From assembly GCA_948474755.1 (NCBI GenBank), contig CAOLHI010001248.1, positions 1 to 64,000 of the forward strand: a stretch of 64,000 nt of DNA. Reading direction: 5' to 3'. The notes beneath the pieces were generated by a model. That model saw only the letters and a program-made list of their open reading frames with translations. It did no database searches and was not told the origin of the DNA. Source of the stretch: Ctenosaura bakeri. Taxonomy: Eukaryota; Chordata; Lepidosauria; Squamata; Iguanidae. Positions 43,840 through 56,100 of the stretch are shown piece after piece; position 1 is the stretch's first letter; every line of letters starts with the position of its first letter. A program made the position numbers and the translations under genes.

Positions 43840-45095
43840 CTTATGGTGCAGAAGTGAGGTGAAGTCTTTATTTTGCATCTAAGCATTCCAGGGATAAGTT
43901 GAATTCCCAGCATAATTGAACTGTTTATTCTCTCCTCCTGTTCCTCTGCTTCCAAGCCACCAGAGATGTGGGAAGCATTTTACATTGGATTTTCTACTTC
44001 ACATCAAAAGTTTTGATTGAGGCACACAAGGCACAGCACACACCAAACATACCTGCTTTCCTTTTTCCTCTAGACACTCTATACTTAGAAACTTAGAAAT
44101 CATGTCAATCAATATGTTTCCTCCATGCGTACTTGTACCACACTGAACAATTTTTTAAAGAAAATAAACAAGAATTGTCTGCTCGTTGACATCGAGTCAA
44201 AGCCTCTTAGGTCACAATCAGAATGTCTTGAATTAGGAAAACTAGGAGATCTCGGTATCTTCCATTACCTGTCTCACTAGATCTTTTTCCTGAATGATGG
44301 ACACATGGAACCACACTGGGTTGCTTCCTACTGATCTTGAAACATCTATGGCCCACTTATTGATGTTTTCATCTTTTCCATCTCTTTTCTCCCTCCACTC
44401 TTAAACACAATGAAGCTGTTGTTTATCTAGCTATTAGAGTGAATAGGACAAAAAAAATCAATACAGTATTGTGCTAGTCATAACATCTTGCATGTGTGCT
44501 GTGTGAATTATGAAAGCAAAGAGAAAACAAATAAAGTTAAAGACACTGGGGAAAACATCCCAAGGATTGTAAAGGACTGGAAGATTGGAAGAAAAAAATT
44601 CCAAATCAAACTACATTCAGAACTAACAGTTATAAGCAATGCATAATTAATGCATCGTTGCAATTCTACATCAGGTCTGTGGAGCTTTAGAACTCACATG
44701 GGTTTCTCTTCTGTCTTCCCATCAGAATAGTCCTGCAGCCAAGAGTGAAGAGCAGATTTCAGCCTTCCAGATCTCTAACTAAATGTGTGGGGTCCATGCA
44801 CTAGCAAAGAAAAGTGAGGAAGCACTCCATAAGGAGGTCATGAATACATCCTTCGGCAAGGAGGTACTGAATATCTCATTTGGTCATGTCCAGAAAGTCA
44901 CATGTGCTCATGTAACCTCTGGTTATGGTACAGTTTGTCCCCGAAAGGACAGCAGTTCACATATCCAAACCACGTTTGAGATGTATCTTCAGATCACTTA
45001 TGAGAACATAATTCTTCCAGTTTATGTATTAGTACTGTAGTTAGCTGGACTAGAGAATTACCAGTGTAATTCCAACTTCAACTGGCTTGTAGAAA
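43840..45095. other. no recognised feature
   Basis: AT-rich sequence with an 85-codon frame at 44783-45040 (MCGVHALAKKSEEALHKEV...). It might belong to a decayed LINE around 44.7-45.8 kb, but this cannot be shown. Confidence 0.4.
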
Positions 45096-45099
45096 TCAA

Positions 45100-45360
45100 A
45101 GAGAAGAAAAAAAGTTCTGCTTACTTGATGATTGGTCCAGATCATATCAAATTATCAGCATCCACCATCATGGATGAATAAGTGTCTTGAGGATGACTAA
45201 CAAATGTTAGCCAGCATGTCTGCTGTACATGAATTAGATCAAGCAGATCCAAGTTCTCCATGAAGAAAGCTGAGGTGTTACTTTTGGTGTCTTCTTTCAG
45301 AGTACTAGCCATAACTGACCACCTTGTTAGCAAACATGGCAACCAAATAGATTAACACTA
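45100..45360 (-). mobile_element. LINE endonuclease fragment, L2-like (tentative)
   Basis: The minus-strand frame contains FFMENLDLLDLIHVQQTCW and then SMMVDADNLIWSG. This resembles the stretch of L2/CR1 endonucleases that reads LLD...LxQxVxxPTHxxGHTLDLV...VxxLxVSDHxLV. It is short and broken. The plus-strand frame 45511-45780 next to it is not assigned. Confidence 0.4.
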
Positions 45361-45364
45361 AAGA

Positions 45365-46800
45365 TTGTATTTCTTTAAGAACCATGAAGAAGTCACACTG
45401 ATCTTGTTAGCTTTACACCTCTGTCTCACCATGGGAATGGCTCAGATTGTAGACCTTCTTATTGTTGTGCCAAGGTCTGACTTTGGGGAAAGTGTTGCCT
45501 GGTTGCTTTCATGCCAAAAGTACAGAAAGTACTGAATACTATCCCCAAAATGGGTCCAGGAGTTCAGATAGATCCTTTAAAGACTGAACTAAAATTGAAA
45601 GCAGATTCCCCACCCTGTATGACATGGAAGCCACTAGTGTTTGGAAGACATGTGAACTGGGACTTTATCCTCCCCAAGAGAAAAAAGCAGCAGCATTCTG
45701 CAAAGAAGCAAAAAATACCTGATTCGATAAATTACATCCCTTCTCCCCTCCCAATAAGAATGGACACCATAGCATCATAGGCCTATGGAACATATCTTTT
45801 TAAAAGAGAGGCAACAATACTTGAGTAGCATAAATTTCCAAACTAAATCACATATCTTCCCTGATTTCATATATGAGAACTTGTGGTTTAAAGGCTCAGA
45901 TATATACACTCAGACACTATAATCTTCTATGATGTTATTAATCTAAATAGTCAAGAGCAGAGATCTGATTGCAGTGGGAAAAATACTGGGGTGCACTAAG
46001 CACAAATTAAGTCCTATTTCAATCCCTTCTGTCATTCAAGGCTTTAAATGTAGTTGTTTCAGAACAGGAAGAGATTACTTATTAGTGACAGACTTGGATG
46101 GGAGACCAACAAATACCATGTTCTGTAGGCTATAGTTCAGAGTAAAAAGGTGGCAAAACCACCTCTGAATACTCCTTGTCTAAGAAAACCCTATGAAATT
46201 CATGGAATCACCAAAAGTCAATGTGGAATGTGAAAACACATCCAGACACATATAAAATAAGAGCACAGCACAGACTCTTGAGAACTACTCCCTTTCAATG
46301 TCCCTTTGTTTTGAAGTTGGTTCCAGATGAAAGTTCCCAGCAGAGCCAGTCAAATGGCACAATTCTACTATTCCATCTTTCTTTCCTTAAAAGATTTTTT
46401 TTCTGATTAAAAAAAATGTAAGAAGTGGTAGGAAAATATGGAAGAGTTACAATCGGAAGATCAGTCTGTCTATAAAAACCTGTGAATTTGGATGGTTATA
46501 CAAGCCTTGTCTGGAAACACTGCCAGACCACATAAAAAGCCTTAATTTTCTGAAAGGAAAAGCTGAGTCCCAAATATGTTTCTAGAAGCTGTTCATCCTC
46601 CCCTTTTATTATACCTATTGTGCCTGTTCCTCTATAATATACTATGCACAAATTAAAAGGAAGATAGTCTTACATGCAGGTTTGCAGAATATGGGCCAGA
46701 GAAATTGGCAGAACTTGTTTCACAGTTACCTGTTATTCTTCTTACCATATGGCGCCTTCATTTTTCTCTTTTCCCACTGCGCGGGTGGACGGGAGCACAC
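45365..46800. other. no recognised feature
   Basis: Includes an 89-codon plus-strand frame at 45511-45780 (MPKVQKVLNTIPKMGPGVQ...) with a Lys-rich end. I do not recognise it; a decayed LINE is possible. Confidence 0.4.
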
Positions 46801-46803
46801 AGT

Positions 46804-47547
46804 TGGTGCTTTCACAATGCAGAATTATAGCACTATGCTTCTATTTTGAACTGCTATAGCAACATCCTGTGGAATTCTAGGAATTACAGCTTAGGGAGGG
46901 GTTCTTGGAATTCTGGGCAAAGAGCTCCTGTATCTCTTCAAAGTATAAACCAGTGGTTTGCAAACTGTGGGGCAGAAGTCCAAGGGGGGGCTGTGAGAGT
47001 TGTGCAAGGGAGGTTGCAGGAAAAGTCAGCCTGCAAGTTGAGGAAATGCAAAACAGAAAGGCAAGCCTCTATGTGTGTATGTGTGCACAGTTGAGGATTG
47101 ACCAAAAAGAGCAACACAAAGCCCCATCCACTGTTATGCCTCCCTCCAACTCAGACACAGCAAAAAAATGGTCTTCTCTTTCCTTTGCTTTTCCAACTCA
47201 GGTTCTCTGAACATTCTGTCATTGATGCAGCAAGTGTATGTCCCTTAGCAACCATGAGCCACTTTCTCAAGGTGGGGGGAGTGAAGAGATGAGGCAGAGA
47301 GCATGAGATCTCAGCATTAAGATGGAGAGTGTATATATAGCACGAGGGGGTTGTATGTGAGAGAGGAGTAGGATAAAGACATGGGGGGTAGAGTAGAGGG
47401 TGCAATGTACTTATGTAGATGTAAAGAGGAGTCACAAGGGTAAAAAAAGTTTGAGAACCAATGGTATAAACCACAGGATTTCATAGGATGCAGCCATAGT
47501 AGTTAAAAGGAAATCACAATATTTTAACTATATAGTGTAAAAGGGCC
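46804..47547. mobile_element. MITE D copy 1, split by a hAT element
   Basis: The left arm (TGCTTTCACAATGCAGAATTATAGC, CATCCTGTGGAATTCTAGG) and right arm (ACCACAGGATTTCATAGGATG, CACAATATTTTAACTATATAGTGTAAAAGGGCC) are complementary. Removal of 46951-47463 plus one target copy restores the element. Related copies are at 53.66 and 56.10 kb. Its centre is similar to that of MITE B (TGGAATTCTAGGAATTACAG). Confidence 0.75.
46951..47463. mobile_element. Charlie-like non-autonomous hAT, 513 bp, perfect 8-bp TSD
   Basis: GTATAAAC at 46943-46950 and 47464-47471 is an exact 8-bp duplication. The ends CAGTGGTTTGCAAACT and AGTTTGAGAACCAATG are inverted repeats of the CAGTGGTTCTCAAACT type found in Charlie/MER hAT elements. 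The interior is non-coding. It is nested within MITE D and so younger. Confidence 0.93.
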
Positions 47548-47785
47548 CTGTCCCTTCATGAATGTTACAAAGGACATCAAACTTTAGGCATAACAAACAA
47601 GGCTATATTCCTTTAGAAACATCAGCAAAACAAAATAATAGTCTAGCTATCACAATACAATGAATAATATAGGAATAAAAAACCAGAAATATCAACTGAC
47701 AAAAATGTAAAAGAAAAAGGAAAGAGAAATACAGTCTGCACTAGGAATTGTGAATAAGGAAGAAGAAAACTGGGAAGAACCGTTT
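47548..47785. other. no recognised feature
   Basis: Short A-rich stretch between MITE D and the L2 end. Confidence 0.4.
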
Positions 47786-47787
47786 AT

Positions 47788-47942
47788 TAAAAGCTAATGC
47801 CACAGTTAATGCAACTTTTCATGTTTTCTGTCCTGTGTTTTATCTTATTTTTGAGCTACTTGGAAAGCCCCTTAGGTTGGAGTGGGGAGTTAAATGTATA
47901 AGATGTAAATAAGTATTAGAATATATAAATGTTTAGTTACAA
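47788..47942 (+). mobile_element. L2-type LINE 3' end
   Basis: Contains TTTTGAGCTACTTGGAAAGCC, GGTTGGAGTGGGGAGTTAAA and a TATAAGATGTAAATAAG end, the decayed form of the squamate L2 tail. Confidence 0.55.
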
Positions 47943-47944
47943 AA

Positions 47945-48490
47945 ATCTAATTCTGACAATTGCAACCACAACTAATATTTTTAAAAGCGGTGATTGCAAA
48001 GATCTACTGAGACACAACTGATTTCAGCTACTGTTCTAATTTGTAAGGGATAATGCCACTCTTGCAGTACAACCGTAAATTTGTAAATGTTTGTTGTCTA
48101 GTTAAAAAGGTGCAGCCTCACTAAATGCTAGAGGAGAAATATTGTATTGTTCAACTCCTAGCTTGTGTTGCACCTCTCACCACTGCCTTTCGCTCTGTTG
48201 AGAGTATTGAGGCAATAGTCATAGGCCAATGATTTGCAGTAATTTTTTTTATGTAACTGAAAGATCACTTTTAGTTACTTTTAAGAAATACAGAATTAAA
48301 GAGTTCTTTTCAAAATGCAATTACAACTTTTATCTATCTAAGCTCCTCAGAACTATAACCTCAACTAATTGCATTTTAAACTTTTTGTTTACAGTCCCTT
48401 GTAGTTAGGGATGCTTAGACAGGGATAGGTAGACACTCTGTTGAATGAACATCTATTTCTCCTTTTCAGCTGGTCCAGGTGAAGAAATTG
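47945..48490. other. no recognised feature
   Basis: AT-rich sequence. No supported gene or repeat family. Confidence 0.5.
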
Positions 48491-48499
48491 CAGTCCTGA

Positions 48500-49108
48500 A
48501 TTTGTTCCTGGAGGCAACAATAAACTGAATGAAAGTTATTAAATTGAAGCTAAATCCAGTAATGCCATACTGTGGACATATGACATGAGATGATGGTGGT
48601 GACATTTAGCCTATTCTGGGTGGCGTTTTGTTTCTAATAAAATATTTGTCCTCATGGATTAAAACAATGCAGACACCCTCCAAGTAAGATTTGGTCCAGG
48701 ATGTCCAATAATAGACACATCTGCCCTGGCCATGTTGCTCAGTGAAACATAGTTTTGCTAAATTTACTATCCCCTAAATCCATCAATCTTTTTCCATGAA
48801 ACCTAGACACTTAATGGATTTTTGCCTTAATAAAAGGAAGGTCAACTTCCAGCCTTAGGAAGGTGCCCCTGGGGAAAGTGACAGCAATTTCTTCATAATC
48901 TTATTCTGGTTGTCCTCAAATGCTTCACCAGGGCCCTATCCCCATATGTCTAGCCCATATAGCATCTGGGGCAATACTTTGGCTTTTTAGGATGGGAGCT
49001 ACCAAGAGACCTCCACCAACACTTTCAAAGGTTCATATTTGTTTTTTCCGTCCTGTAGGCTAGAAGTTTTGCTGCCTAAATATGAAGTTTCCAGTTTCCA
49101 TGATAAGA
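48500..49108 (-). mobile_element. decayed LINE fragment related to the 24.5-kb element
   Basis: On the minus strand a frame reads KVLPQMLYGLDIWG, then FEDNQNKIMKKLLSLS, which parallels KVLPVLIFGAEIWG...RIQNKFLSLIL in the LINE at 25.5 kb. Stops are frequent. The part 49324-49680 beyond the SINE may be its continuation, but that is not shown. Confidence 0.5.
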
Positions 49109-49110
49109 AG

Positions 49111-49310
49111 AATGTAAGCCAGTGTGGTGTAAATGACTATAACCCTGGAGACCTGGAAATGGTTCAATTCCCCACTAGGCCAAGGAAATCCACTGGATGA
49201 CCCTGGGCACATTGCATGCTCTTAGCTTCCAGAAAAACCCATGATAGCTTCACCTTAGGATCCTTATAAGCTGGAAACAACTGGAAGGCACACACACCAA
49301 AATAAATAAA
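49111..49310 (+). mobile_element. tRNA-derived squamate SINE
   Basis: Starts AATGTAAGCCAGTGTGGTGT, followed by AACCCTGGAGACCTGG, GGTTCAATTCC (B box), ATCCACTGGATGACCCTGGGC and TATAAGCTGGAAACAACTGG, ending GGCACACACACC. It contains a small deletion after the A box. Confidence 0.85.
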
Positions 49311-49311
49311 T

Positions 49312-49815
49312 TAATTAAAAATCAGGGGTTTAAAACTGTGGCCTTGCTCAATGATATGATCACCTAAGCTTGTAATAAAGTTTAATGAAGCACTACATAC
49401 ATGACTTGAGGCCAGGGTATCTGAAAGGCTTTTTTCTCCCAAATCAATTCAGATCTTCAGAGATGGACCTGCTATATGTGGTCCAGCAATCAGTTTAGGC
49501 AGATGGCTCTTGAAGACAGGGACTTTACAGTGATGATGCCCTGGCTTTAGTTGTGATGCCATAGGCAAATTTACTTGATGCAATTGCTAGCATTTTCTTG
49601 GTGCCGAGGAAACAATGTCCTGTTTACTTATGTTCATAATAACTGGTTTTAGTGCTTGTTTTGTAGGTTATGGATTGATTTAAGGGGGAAAACTCAAAAC
49701 ACATTAGTACAATTTTTAAATAAAACATATTAGTATGTAAAGTCCTCAGTTATTAAAAATATACATATCTTGAAATAACAGCACCTGAGGCAATAATTCA
49801 TAACATGCAGAATGA

Positions 49816-49820
<5 letters not shown>
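49312..49820. other. unassigned; possible LINE remnant
   Basis: No clear frame. Its position directly after a SINE that may have split a LINE suggests that part of it is LINE-derived. Confidence 0.35.

Positions 49821-49856
<36 letters not shown>
49821..49856. repeat. (TA)n microsatellite
   Basis: An uninterrupted run of about 18 TA units, which is self-complementary. Confidence 0.95.
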
Positions 49857-49859
<3 letters not shown>

Positions 49860-49860
<1 letters not shown>

Positions 49861-51158
49861 TAAAAAAATGATGATGATTTCTTAACATTCATGAGAGAGA
49901 AAGAGAGAGAGGTGGGCTGCCATCATGAAAACTGTATTGTTGATGTTAATATCTGAAATTGACCTGATGTTGTATTTGTGGAGTATAAGGGAATATATTT
50001 TCTAAATAAATAATAAAGCACCTCACAAACTTCAATATATTCAAGGACCTCTGTGTTGGACTGAACTACCAACAGTCATGACTACGTACACACATATACT
50101 TGGGAAGAGTTTAACTGGACTACAGAGACCTGGGTAATACTGAGTCATACCACTAGCCCATCCTTCTACATCTAGCAAAATATTGTCTATTTTGACCTGC
50201 AGCAGATTTCTTGATTCCCCCCCAAACCCCCCCCTTGTTTTAAGTAGGGGATCCTAGGGATTGATCTGGGGCCGAAGCTGGAATCCATAGAAGCAATAAT
50301 AGTGCTGCTAATCCCATTGATTCAAGACATACACTCTAGGTGGGAATAGCAATAAGATTCAGGCTCAAGCCTTTGTAATGAAATAAGGAGGGAAATCAAG
50401 TCATAGATAATAATCATCTGATTTTGTGTTTTATGTTTACATCAAATCCAATATAACGAAGAAGAGAAAGTACCACTATCACTATTGAAAGGCTAGTTGT
50501 GTCTAACAGATGTATATACAAAAATCTGTGAATGCTCATCTTCCCTGAAATATCCACTTCCACAGAAAACCTGACCGTTTTCTGCTACAAAGTAGTCACA
50601 TCAAGGCAATGAGGAATTCTCCCATAGTAATACTAAATTGTACTTTCCTACAAAGGGACCTAGCAAATGATTTGAGCCTAGGAAAAAAAATAATTTCCTT
50701 CACTAATCTTGGTAAGATTAGCATAAATGTTCAGTATATAGTTGCTAGGCTACTTTCAACTGAGGCGTTAAGGGAAGTGAATGCATGAGTTACAAAGCAA
50801 AAGAAGAGCAAGGATTCTTGCCCAACCAAGAAATGGGAGAGCCAATGAACTACCAGCAGCAACACTGGAAGGATTCATTTTCTTTTTGCTGAAGGAGCAT
50901 CAAGGAACATGGAGAGGAAAAAGGAGAGCAACAAGACTAAACAGAAACTGAAGAGAATGGGCGGGAGGAGGGTGGGAAGGCACCATGGAATGAAAATAAT
51001 AGCACACTGATAAGGTAACATTGGAAAGAGGAAAAAAAAAAAAAAAACACTGCATGCCTACACAGTTGTTCACATGATAGTTGGAAACAATGCTTCTTTG
51101 CTCCTTCCCCTATGTTAGCACAGCAGTCCTTATGACAAGCCTGTAAAGGAGGTCACAA
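49860..51158. other. no recognised feature
   Basis: Contains a C-rich run at about 50217-50235 and an A16 run at about 51032-51047. No gene or repeat family was supported. Confidence 0.5.
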
Positions 51159-51160
51159 TA

Positions 51161-52409
51161 TAGGAGGGTCAGACTGAAAGTAATGCCTGCATGCCATTTT
51201 CTCTGAAACTATTAACCCAAATGTGATGCTATTAACCAACAGATAGAGTAATTCTTACTGCATGATTGACTTATTATGTTTTTCTAAGTGTTTTATATCC
51301 ATGGATATAAACCAGAAAGAAATAGCAACCATCAAATTCTTGACCAAAGAAGGATGTCCTGCTGCCAACATCCACAGAAGGCTCATAAATGTGTATGGTG
51401 AGGTGACAATTGATGGGAGTAGTGCACAAAGTTGGGTGAAAAAGTTTAAAGAAGGCAAAACCAGTGTTGAAGGCAGTTACTGATGAAAACCAAAAGAGGA
51501 GGCACAACATGATTTTCCCAGACTGGTGCATGATTGTCTGAGAGACTGTTGAGGAACGTGGCTGTGGTCACAGTACTGTTGAGCAGATTATCCACAACCT
51601 TGGATACAGGAAAGTGTGTGCCAAGTGGATTCCTCATCAATTAACAGCAGATTTGAAAGAGAAGAGACTACATCTGTGTTTGGAACTGTTGGTAACACCT
51701 GAAGCCCATAGAGATATCTTCTTCATGAATGTTTGCTCTGGTGATGAGACTTCAGAATTCCTGTATGATCCAAAATCAGTCCATGGAATGGCAACATTCT
51801 ACCTCTCTTAGACCAAAGGAATTCAAAAGCTAGCAGTTAGCAGAGAAAATTAAGGTAAATGTCCTCTAGGAGGACAAGGGGTTGATTTTGCTTGATTTCC
51901 TTGAGTGTAGGACAACAGTAAACAGTGAATACAACACTGCATCACTCTGGAAACTTCAAAAAGCCATCCATAAGAAAAGACCACAAAAACAACTAAATGC
52001 AATCCAGTTACCACATGATTATGCAGAACCGCACAATTCTTTGACAACATCAGAGGTTCTTGCCCAAATAGGATGCTCAGTGATGCCACATCTGCCTTAC
52101 AGTCTTGATCTGCTGCCCTCAGACTTTCACTTGTTTGTTTGGTTGGATGAAGGAAAGCCCTCAGGGTGGTGCTTCAGCAATGGAGACAAAGTGGAACACA
52201 CTATCAGGCACTGGACCAAGGAGTGCCCAAAAGAGTTTTTCCAAAGTAGATTTGATGAGTGGGTTGAAAGGGGGTGAAAACGCATCACCCCTGGTGGAAA
52301 CTATTTTGAACAGTACCATGTTGTAGACAAAGAGTTACTTTACACATGTATGTAGTTGCATATGACTTAATACAGGAGTTATGTCCTGACAGGCATTATT
52401 TTCCATACG
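51161..52409 (+). mobile_element. mariner DNA transposon, dead
   Basis: The left end (AGACTGAAAGTAATGCCTGC) and the complement of the right end (GTATGGAAAATAATGCCTG) form inverted repeats of the GAAAGTAATGCCTG type, and the length of about 1.25 kb is usual for mariner. TA lies close to both ends. The transposase frame inside is described separately. No other copy was seen in the window. Confidence 0.85.
51298..52277 (+). pseudogene. mariner transposase pseudogene
   Basis: Mariner transposases bind the inverted ends through an N-terminal helix-turn-helix and cut with a D,D34D catalytic triad. Here the N-terminus reads MDINQKEIATIKFLTKEG, with SSAQSWVKKFKEGKTSVEG, and stops at 51481. A middle part (51614-51811) contains HQLTADLKEKR and CSGDETSEF with the first catalytic Asp in a GDET motif (family: GDETW). 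The last part (51882-52277) contains LPHDYAEPHN in place of HDNARPH and YSLDLLPSDFHLF in place of YSPDLAPSDFHLF. Stops and frameshifts separate the three parts, so it is non-functional. Confidence 0.85.
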
Positions 52410-52411
52410 TA

Positions 52412-53330
52412 TTCCCATATTATTGGAGTGGGGAGAGGACAAAAAACAGGTTTACTAAGGCCCCTGTAGTTTCCTGATTCAAATGAGGTTTGAAATAGTC
52501 TCAGAATCCACTCTCTTAACTATTGTCCAGAAACATACTCAGTGCCTCCTTTCAAACATACACATTTGGAGGCATTATAGAGTATAGAATAAACTACAGG
52601 GTGAAAAACTGAAGTTGGCAGAAACGTAATAATTATCCCAACCACCACTTGCTTCTCACTATCTAAGAATTAGAGGCACATGTCATGAAATATTTTGTAA
52701 GCACTGGTGCCCTCTAGTGTGTGCCACAACAGGAATAGCCTCCAGCATTCTAAACTGGATTTGTATAACTTGGATATTTATTCTATTAATTAGAAATGTG
52801 GGGGCAAATTGTCCCCCAGAACAACTTGTCTATTACTTGTTCTTGAGTGATGTTTACCTATAGCTGCATTCTACAGGGTGCAGTTTTAATCCTCATAAAA
52901 TAATGGCAAGTCCCAAATAGCCTGACCTGGATGAAGGAAGTATGCTTTAGAATGCAGTGGAAAGAAATCAACAAAACATGGGGAACTTGACCTTTTTTAT
53001 TATTATTCGTACTTAATAGGCTCAGATCTGAATCCCCAAGGTGATTTAAAATGCACAAAATGACAATCAAATGTTTCTTCCCTTTTCTAAACTGTATCAG
53101 GCAAATCATTTTCTTCTTCTACACAAGTGTCAGGACAGAACAAATGACACTGAAGCATATTTTAAACACATTTTTCTGTTGCAAGATGAACAAATCCAGG
53201 TCTAGTCTCAACACTTATTTAGGACTCTGTTGGTCTGAGGTTTCTGTCACTCCTATCAGGTTGCTGTTGTTGTCCACACATACATTAGCTGGCAGTTAAG
53301 AGTATGCATGGAAGAGTTGTAGTGCTAAAA
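52412..53330. other. no recognised feature
   Basis: AT-rich sequence; the small frames at 52858-53299 have no recognisable domain. Confidence 0.5.
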
Positions 53331-53435
53331 CTTATAATTAAGGAGAGAACTCTCCTGCCACTTGTGTAGGCACAAGGGGGTGGAGGGAGCAATTTGCACT
53401 GGGCGGCAAGTTTTCTGGGATGTCCCAGCCTGTAG

Positions 53436-53530
53436 CCATGCCCCTGCACACCTTGGCCATGCCCCTGTACACCTTGGCCATGCCCCCACACACTACGGCC
53501 ATGCCCCTGCACACAGTGGTCATGCCCCTT
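53436..53530 (+). repeat. 21-bp minisatellite, 4-5 units
   Basis: CCATGCCCCTGCACACCTTGG-type units of 21 bp start at 53436, 53457, 53478 and 53499, with a partial fifth at 53520. Since 21 is a multiple of three, the frames stay open in several phases and give periodic peptides that are not real proteins. Confidence 0.92.
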
Positions 53531-53663
53531 GCGCCATACCCAAACCCCCTCCAGACCCCGTCCACACACTCCAAGCTCTGTCACTGTCTCCTGCATCAAT
53601 ATTTTCATTTACTGTGCTACTAACTCATTGCAGAAAGAACAAGAATAAACCAGGGGACTTTAA

Positions 53664-53842
53664 ACACACAGTTATAATACCATGATTCCATTTTAACTGC
53701 CGTGGAAATCTCTTATGGAGTCCTAGCATTTGCAGTTTAGGGAAGTATATTTATAATTCTACAATCCTGGGATTCCATAAAATGTTGCCATGATAGTTAA
53801 ACTAGAATCACAGTGCTAAGAATGTATAATGTGAAAGTGTCT
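53664..53842. mobile_element. MITE D copy 2
   Basis: Inverted arms ATGATTCCATTTTAACTGCC / GTTAAACTAGAATCACAGTG and CTTATGGAGTCCTAGCATTTG / ATCCTGGGATTCCATAAAATG face each other around a short T/A-rich centre. Confidence 0.75.
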
Positions 53843-53844
53843 CA

Positions 53845-54757
53845 GTTATCACAATTTTGTGACATGTGGTAGTGAATATAAGCATACTGTTGCACCTGTG
53901 ATGATCTGGTCTGGGTAGGTGTGTAAAATGCCATCCGTCACAATCTTTGTATCTGAGAAACACCATATCAGGACTGCTACTGAATTCTGCCTCAAAGGAT
54001 GATGAATTTAGAGATGCCTGTTGTACCAAGTATCTCATGAATTTTAACAAAAAGATACAGCATGTCCTATTGACTCAGTATGGAGGGGTGCTTTACCCTG
54101 AAATGGCATAGTGAAGTTCTTCCTTTACACTTTGACCTTAAACTGCCAGTGAAAAGATAAAAGGAGCTTCAATAAAAAAAGAATGACATTTCTCAAAAGA
54201 CTCGCACACATTTTTGAGTTATTAGTCCATTTTGCTCAAAATGATACTTGAAATGAGTAAGACGTTTTTCTCAGAGTTAGATCTGAGAACTTCAAAGGGT
54301 GCCAGAAGTTCTTACCATGGTAAAAGAAGCAAACACAAAAGATGTTCCACATATTCTGATAGAAAATTTGATTGCTCAAATTTGACAGTCATCTCTCAGC
54401 TTCGTAAACCAAGACATGAGTGATTCCCTGCCCCTCACAAGGCTTCATTCTTCCCCTTTTGCCACAAGCAAAGTCAGTCAGTCTGAACTGACTCAGAGAG
54501 AGGGAAACTGTTGCGCTGAACGTGAATCTAGGATTGAAATAAAGTAACTTCTGACTTGCATGGCTGACTTAAAAACATAAACAATAAACTCACCAATGAG
54601 TCTTCTTAGAAATAACACTAAACTATGGTTTACCTTTCCATGTGCAACTCTATGTGAATTCTGGCTCATATGAGTTGCCTCCTATAAAGTATTCCTCTGT
54701 GAGTAAATTTTTTTTTAAGAGAGCGTATTCTATCCAAACTTAGAACTCAACTAGTTT

Positions 54758-54760
<3 letters not shown>
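53845..54760. other. no recognised feature
   Basis: Unique-looking AT-rich sequence. The 63-codon frame at 54232-54423 is basic but not recognised. Confidence 0.45.

Positions 54761-54761
<1 letters not shown>

Positions 54762-54796
<35 letters not shown>
54762..54796. repeat. (TA)n microsatellite
   Basis: An uninterrupted run of about 17 TA units. Confidence 0.95.
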
Positions 54797-54802
<6 letters not shown>

Positions 54803-56063
54803 CTAGAATAAAATTATGGTTTATTATTCTACTTTGCTTACTAATTATAGTTTTAATCACAATGGAGAAACTGTGGCCCATCCTGTACTGTTCAACTATA
54901 TTTCTCATCAGCTTTGACCATGCCTACTGGATCTGGAAGAGGTTCAAATTCAGCAATGAGAAATTCACAAGATCACTGAATAACAGTCTATATGTTGCCT
55001 CCATAGACTTGAAAACAGCATTTGTTACAATACCCAGAGATAGATTGCAGGCCAAAGTTCTTGTCTCTTCTACTGATAAAAAACTATACTTTTCCTAATC
55101 ATAAGCCTGAAGCAAAATACTACAGTACAAATGAAATGTGGAGTACCGGGTGGCCTAACCAAAGCTATTGCTGTTGTAAAGATAGTGCATCAAGACTGCA
55201 TTCTGGTACCTACATTATTTAACTTGTAACTTAATGACTTTTTGATAGTATTCGCCTCAGAGATTTTTTATGATTCAGAATTGGCCACAGTTATTATCCC
55301 TTTGCTCTTGTATGCAGATGCTGCTGCCCTTCTTTCTCCCACTAAAGTCGGATTAAAGTGAACATTGAGAACATTTATGGTTTACATTAAAGAAAACCCG
55401 CTAGCCATTAATTTCAGCAAAACCCAAATTATGGTTTTTACCAAGAGTCTCTTCTTGACTAAATGGGTTATGGCTGGACAAAACATAGAACAAGTTAGAT
55501 GGTTTAAAAACTCAGATGTCCTTTTCCAATCTTCTGGCACTTAAGTATCTCACCAGACCTCTGCCATCCAATCAGCATCTAACAGTGCTAAAGCTACAGT
55601 CTGTTTTTTGATACTAAAGGAGGGCAGTTCAATTCCTGCCACACTCAGGGTATTCCAGGCCTAGGTGTTGCCACAATTGCTGTTTGGCATTCCAGATTGG
55701 ATTTTGGGCTTCTCTCCAGCTCTGAGGCAAATATTTTCAGTTTTTCTGAGAGAACTCCTCTATGTACCAAACTGTGTTCCATCAGCAGTTTTACGGCTTG
55801 ATACTGGCTGTTCAACAATGAAAGGCACTGCTTGGTGTGGGTATTATGATACTGGCTAAAACTTTTCCATGGGAGATCTGAATCAGGTTATATGGATTTT
55901 CACCAGAAATACATTAGCCAGTGGAGTAAAATTATAGCAGAAAAATTACAGTGAATAAGTTTCTCTTACAGCTTCCTTTCTAATCAAGACTTTTCTAAGG
56001 TGAAATTGATTTTTGCTCACCAAATTAAAGATACAGATATGCAATATTCTGTATCTCCTGCTT

Positions 56064-56100
56064 GTATTACCTGCTCCCCAATTAGTGGAGCAGGTAATAC
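56064..56100. other. perfect 14-bp inverted repeat at the LINE/MITE junction
   Basis: GTATTACCTGCTCC at 56064-56077 is exactly complementary to GGAGCAGGTAATAC at 56087-56100, with a 9-base loop. It lies immediately before the left arm of MITE D. Confidence 0.88.

Noticed and set aside
43163..43882. Frames of 117-151 codons on both strands
   Set aside because: They are translations of an 80-bp tandem array with few stops. The proteins are periodic and open in many frames.
53436..53530. Zinc-finger array suggested by His/Cys-like periodicity in the translation
   Set aside because: The period is 7 codons, not 28. The Cys and His spacing does not fit, and the pattern results from the DNA minisatellite.
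53285..53685. Overlapping frames of 67-107 codons with His/Gly/Ala-rich repeats
   Set aside because: They are translations of the 21-bp minisatellite in several phases.
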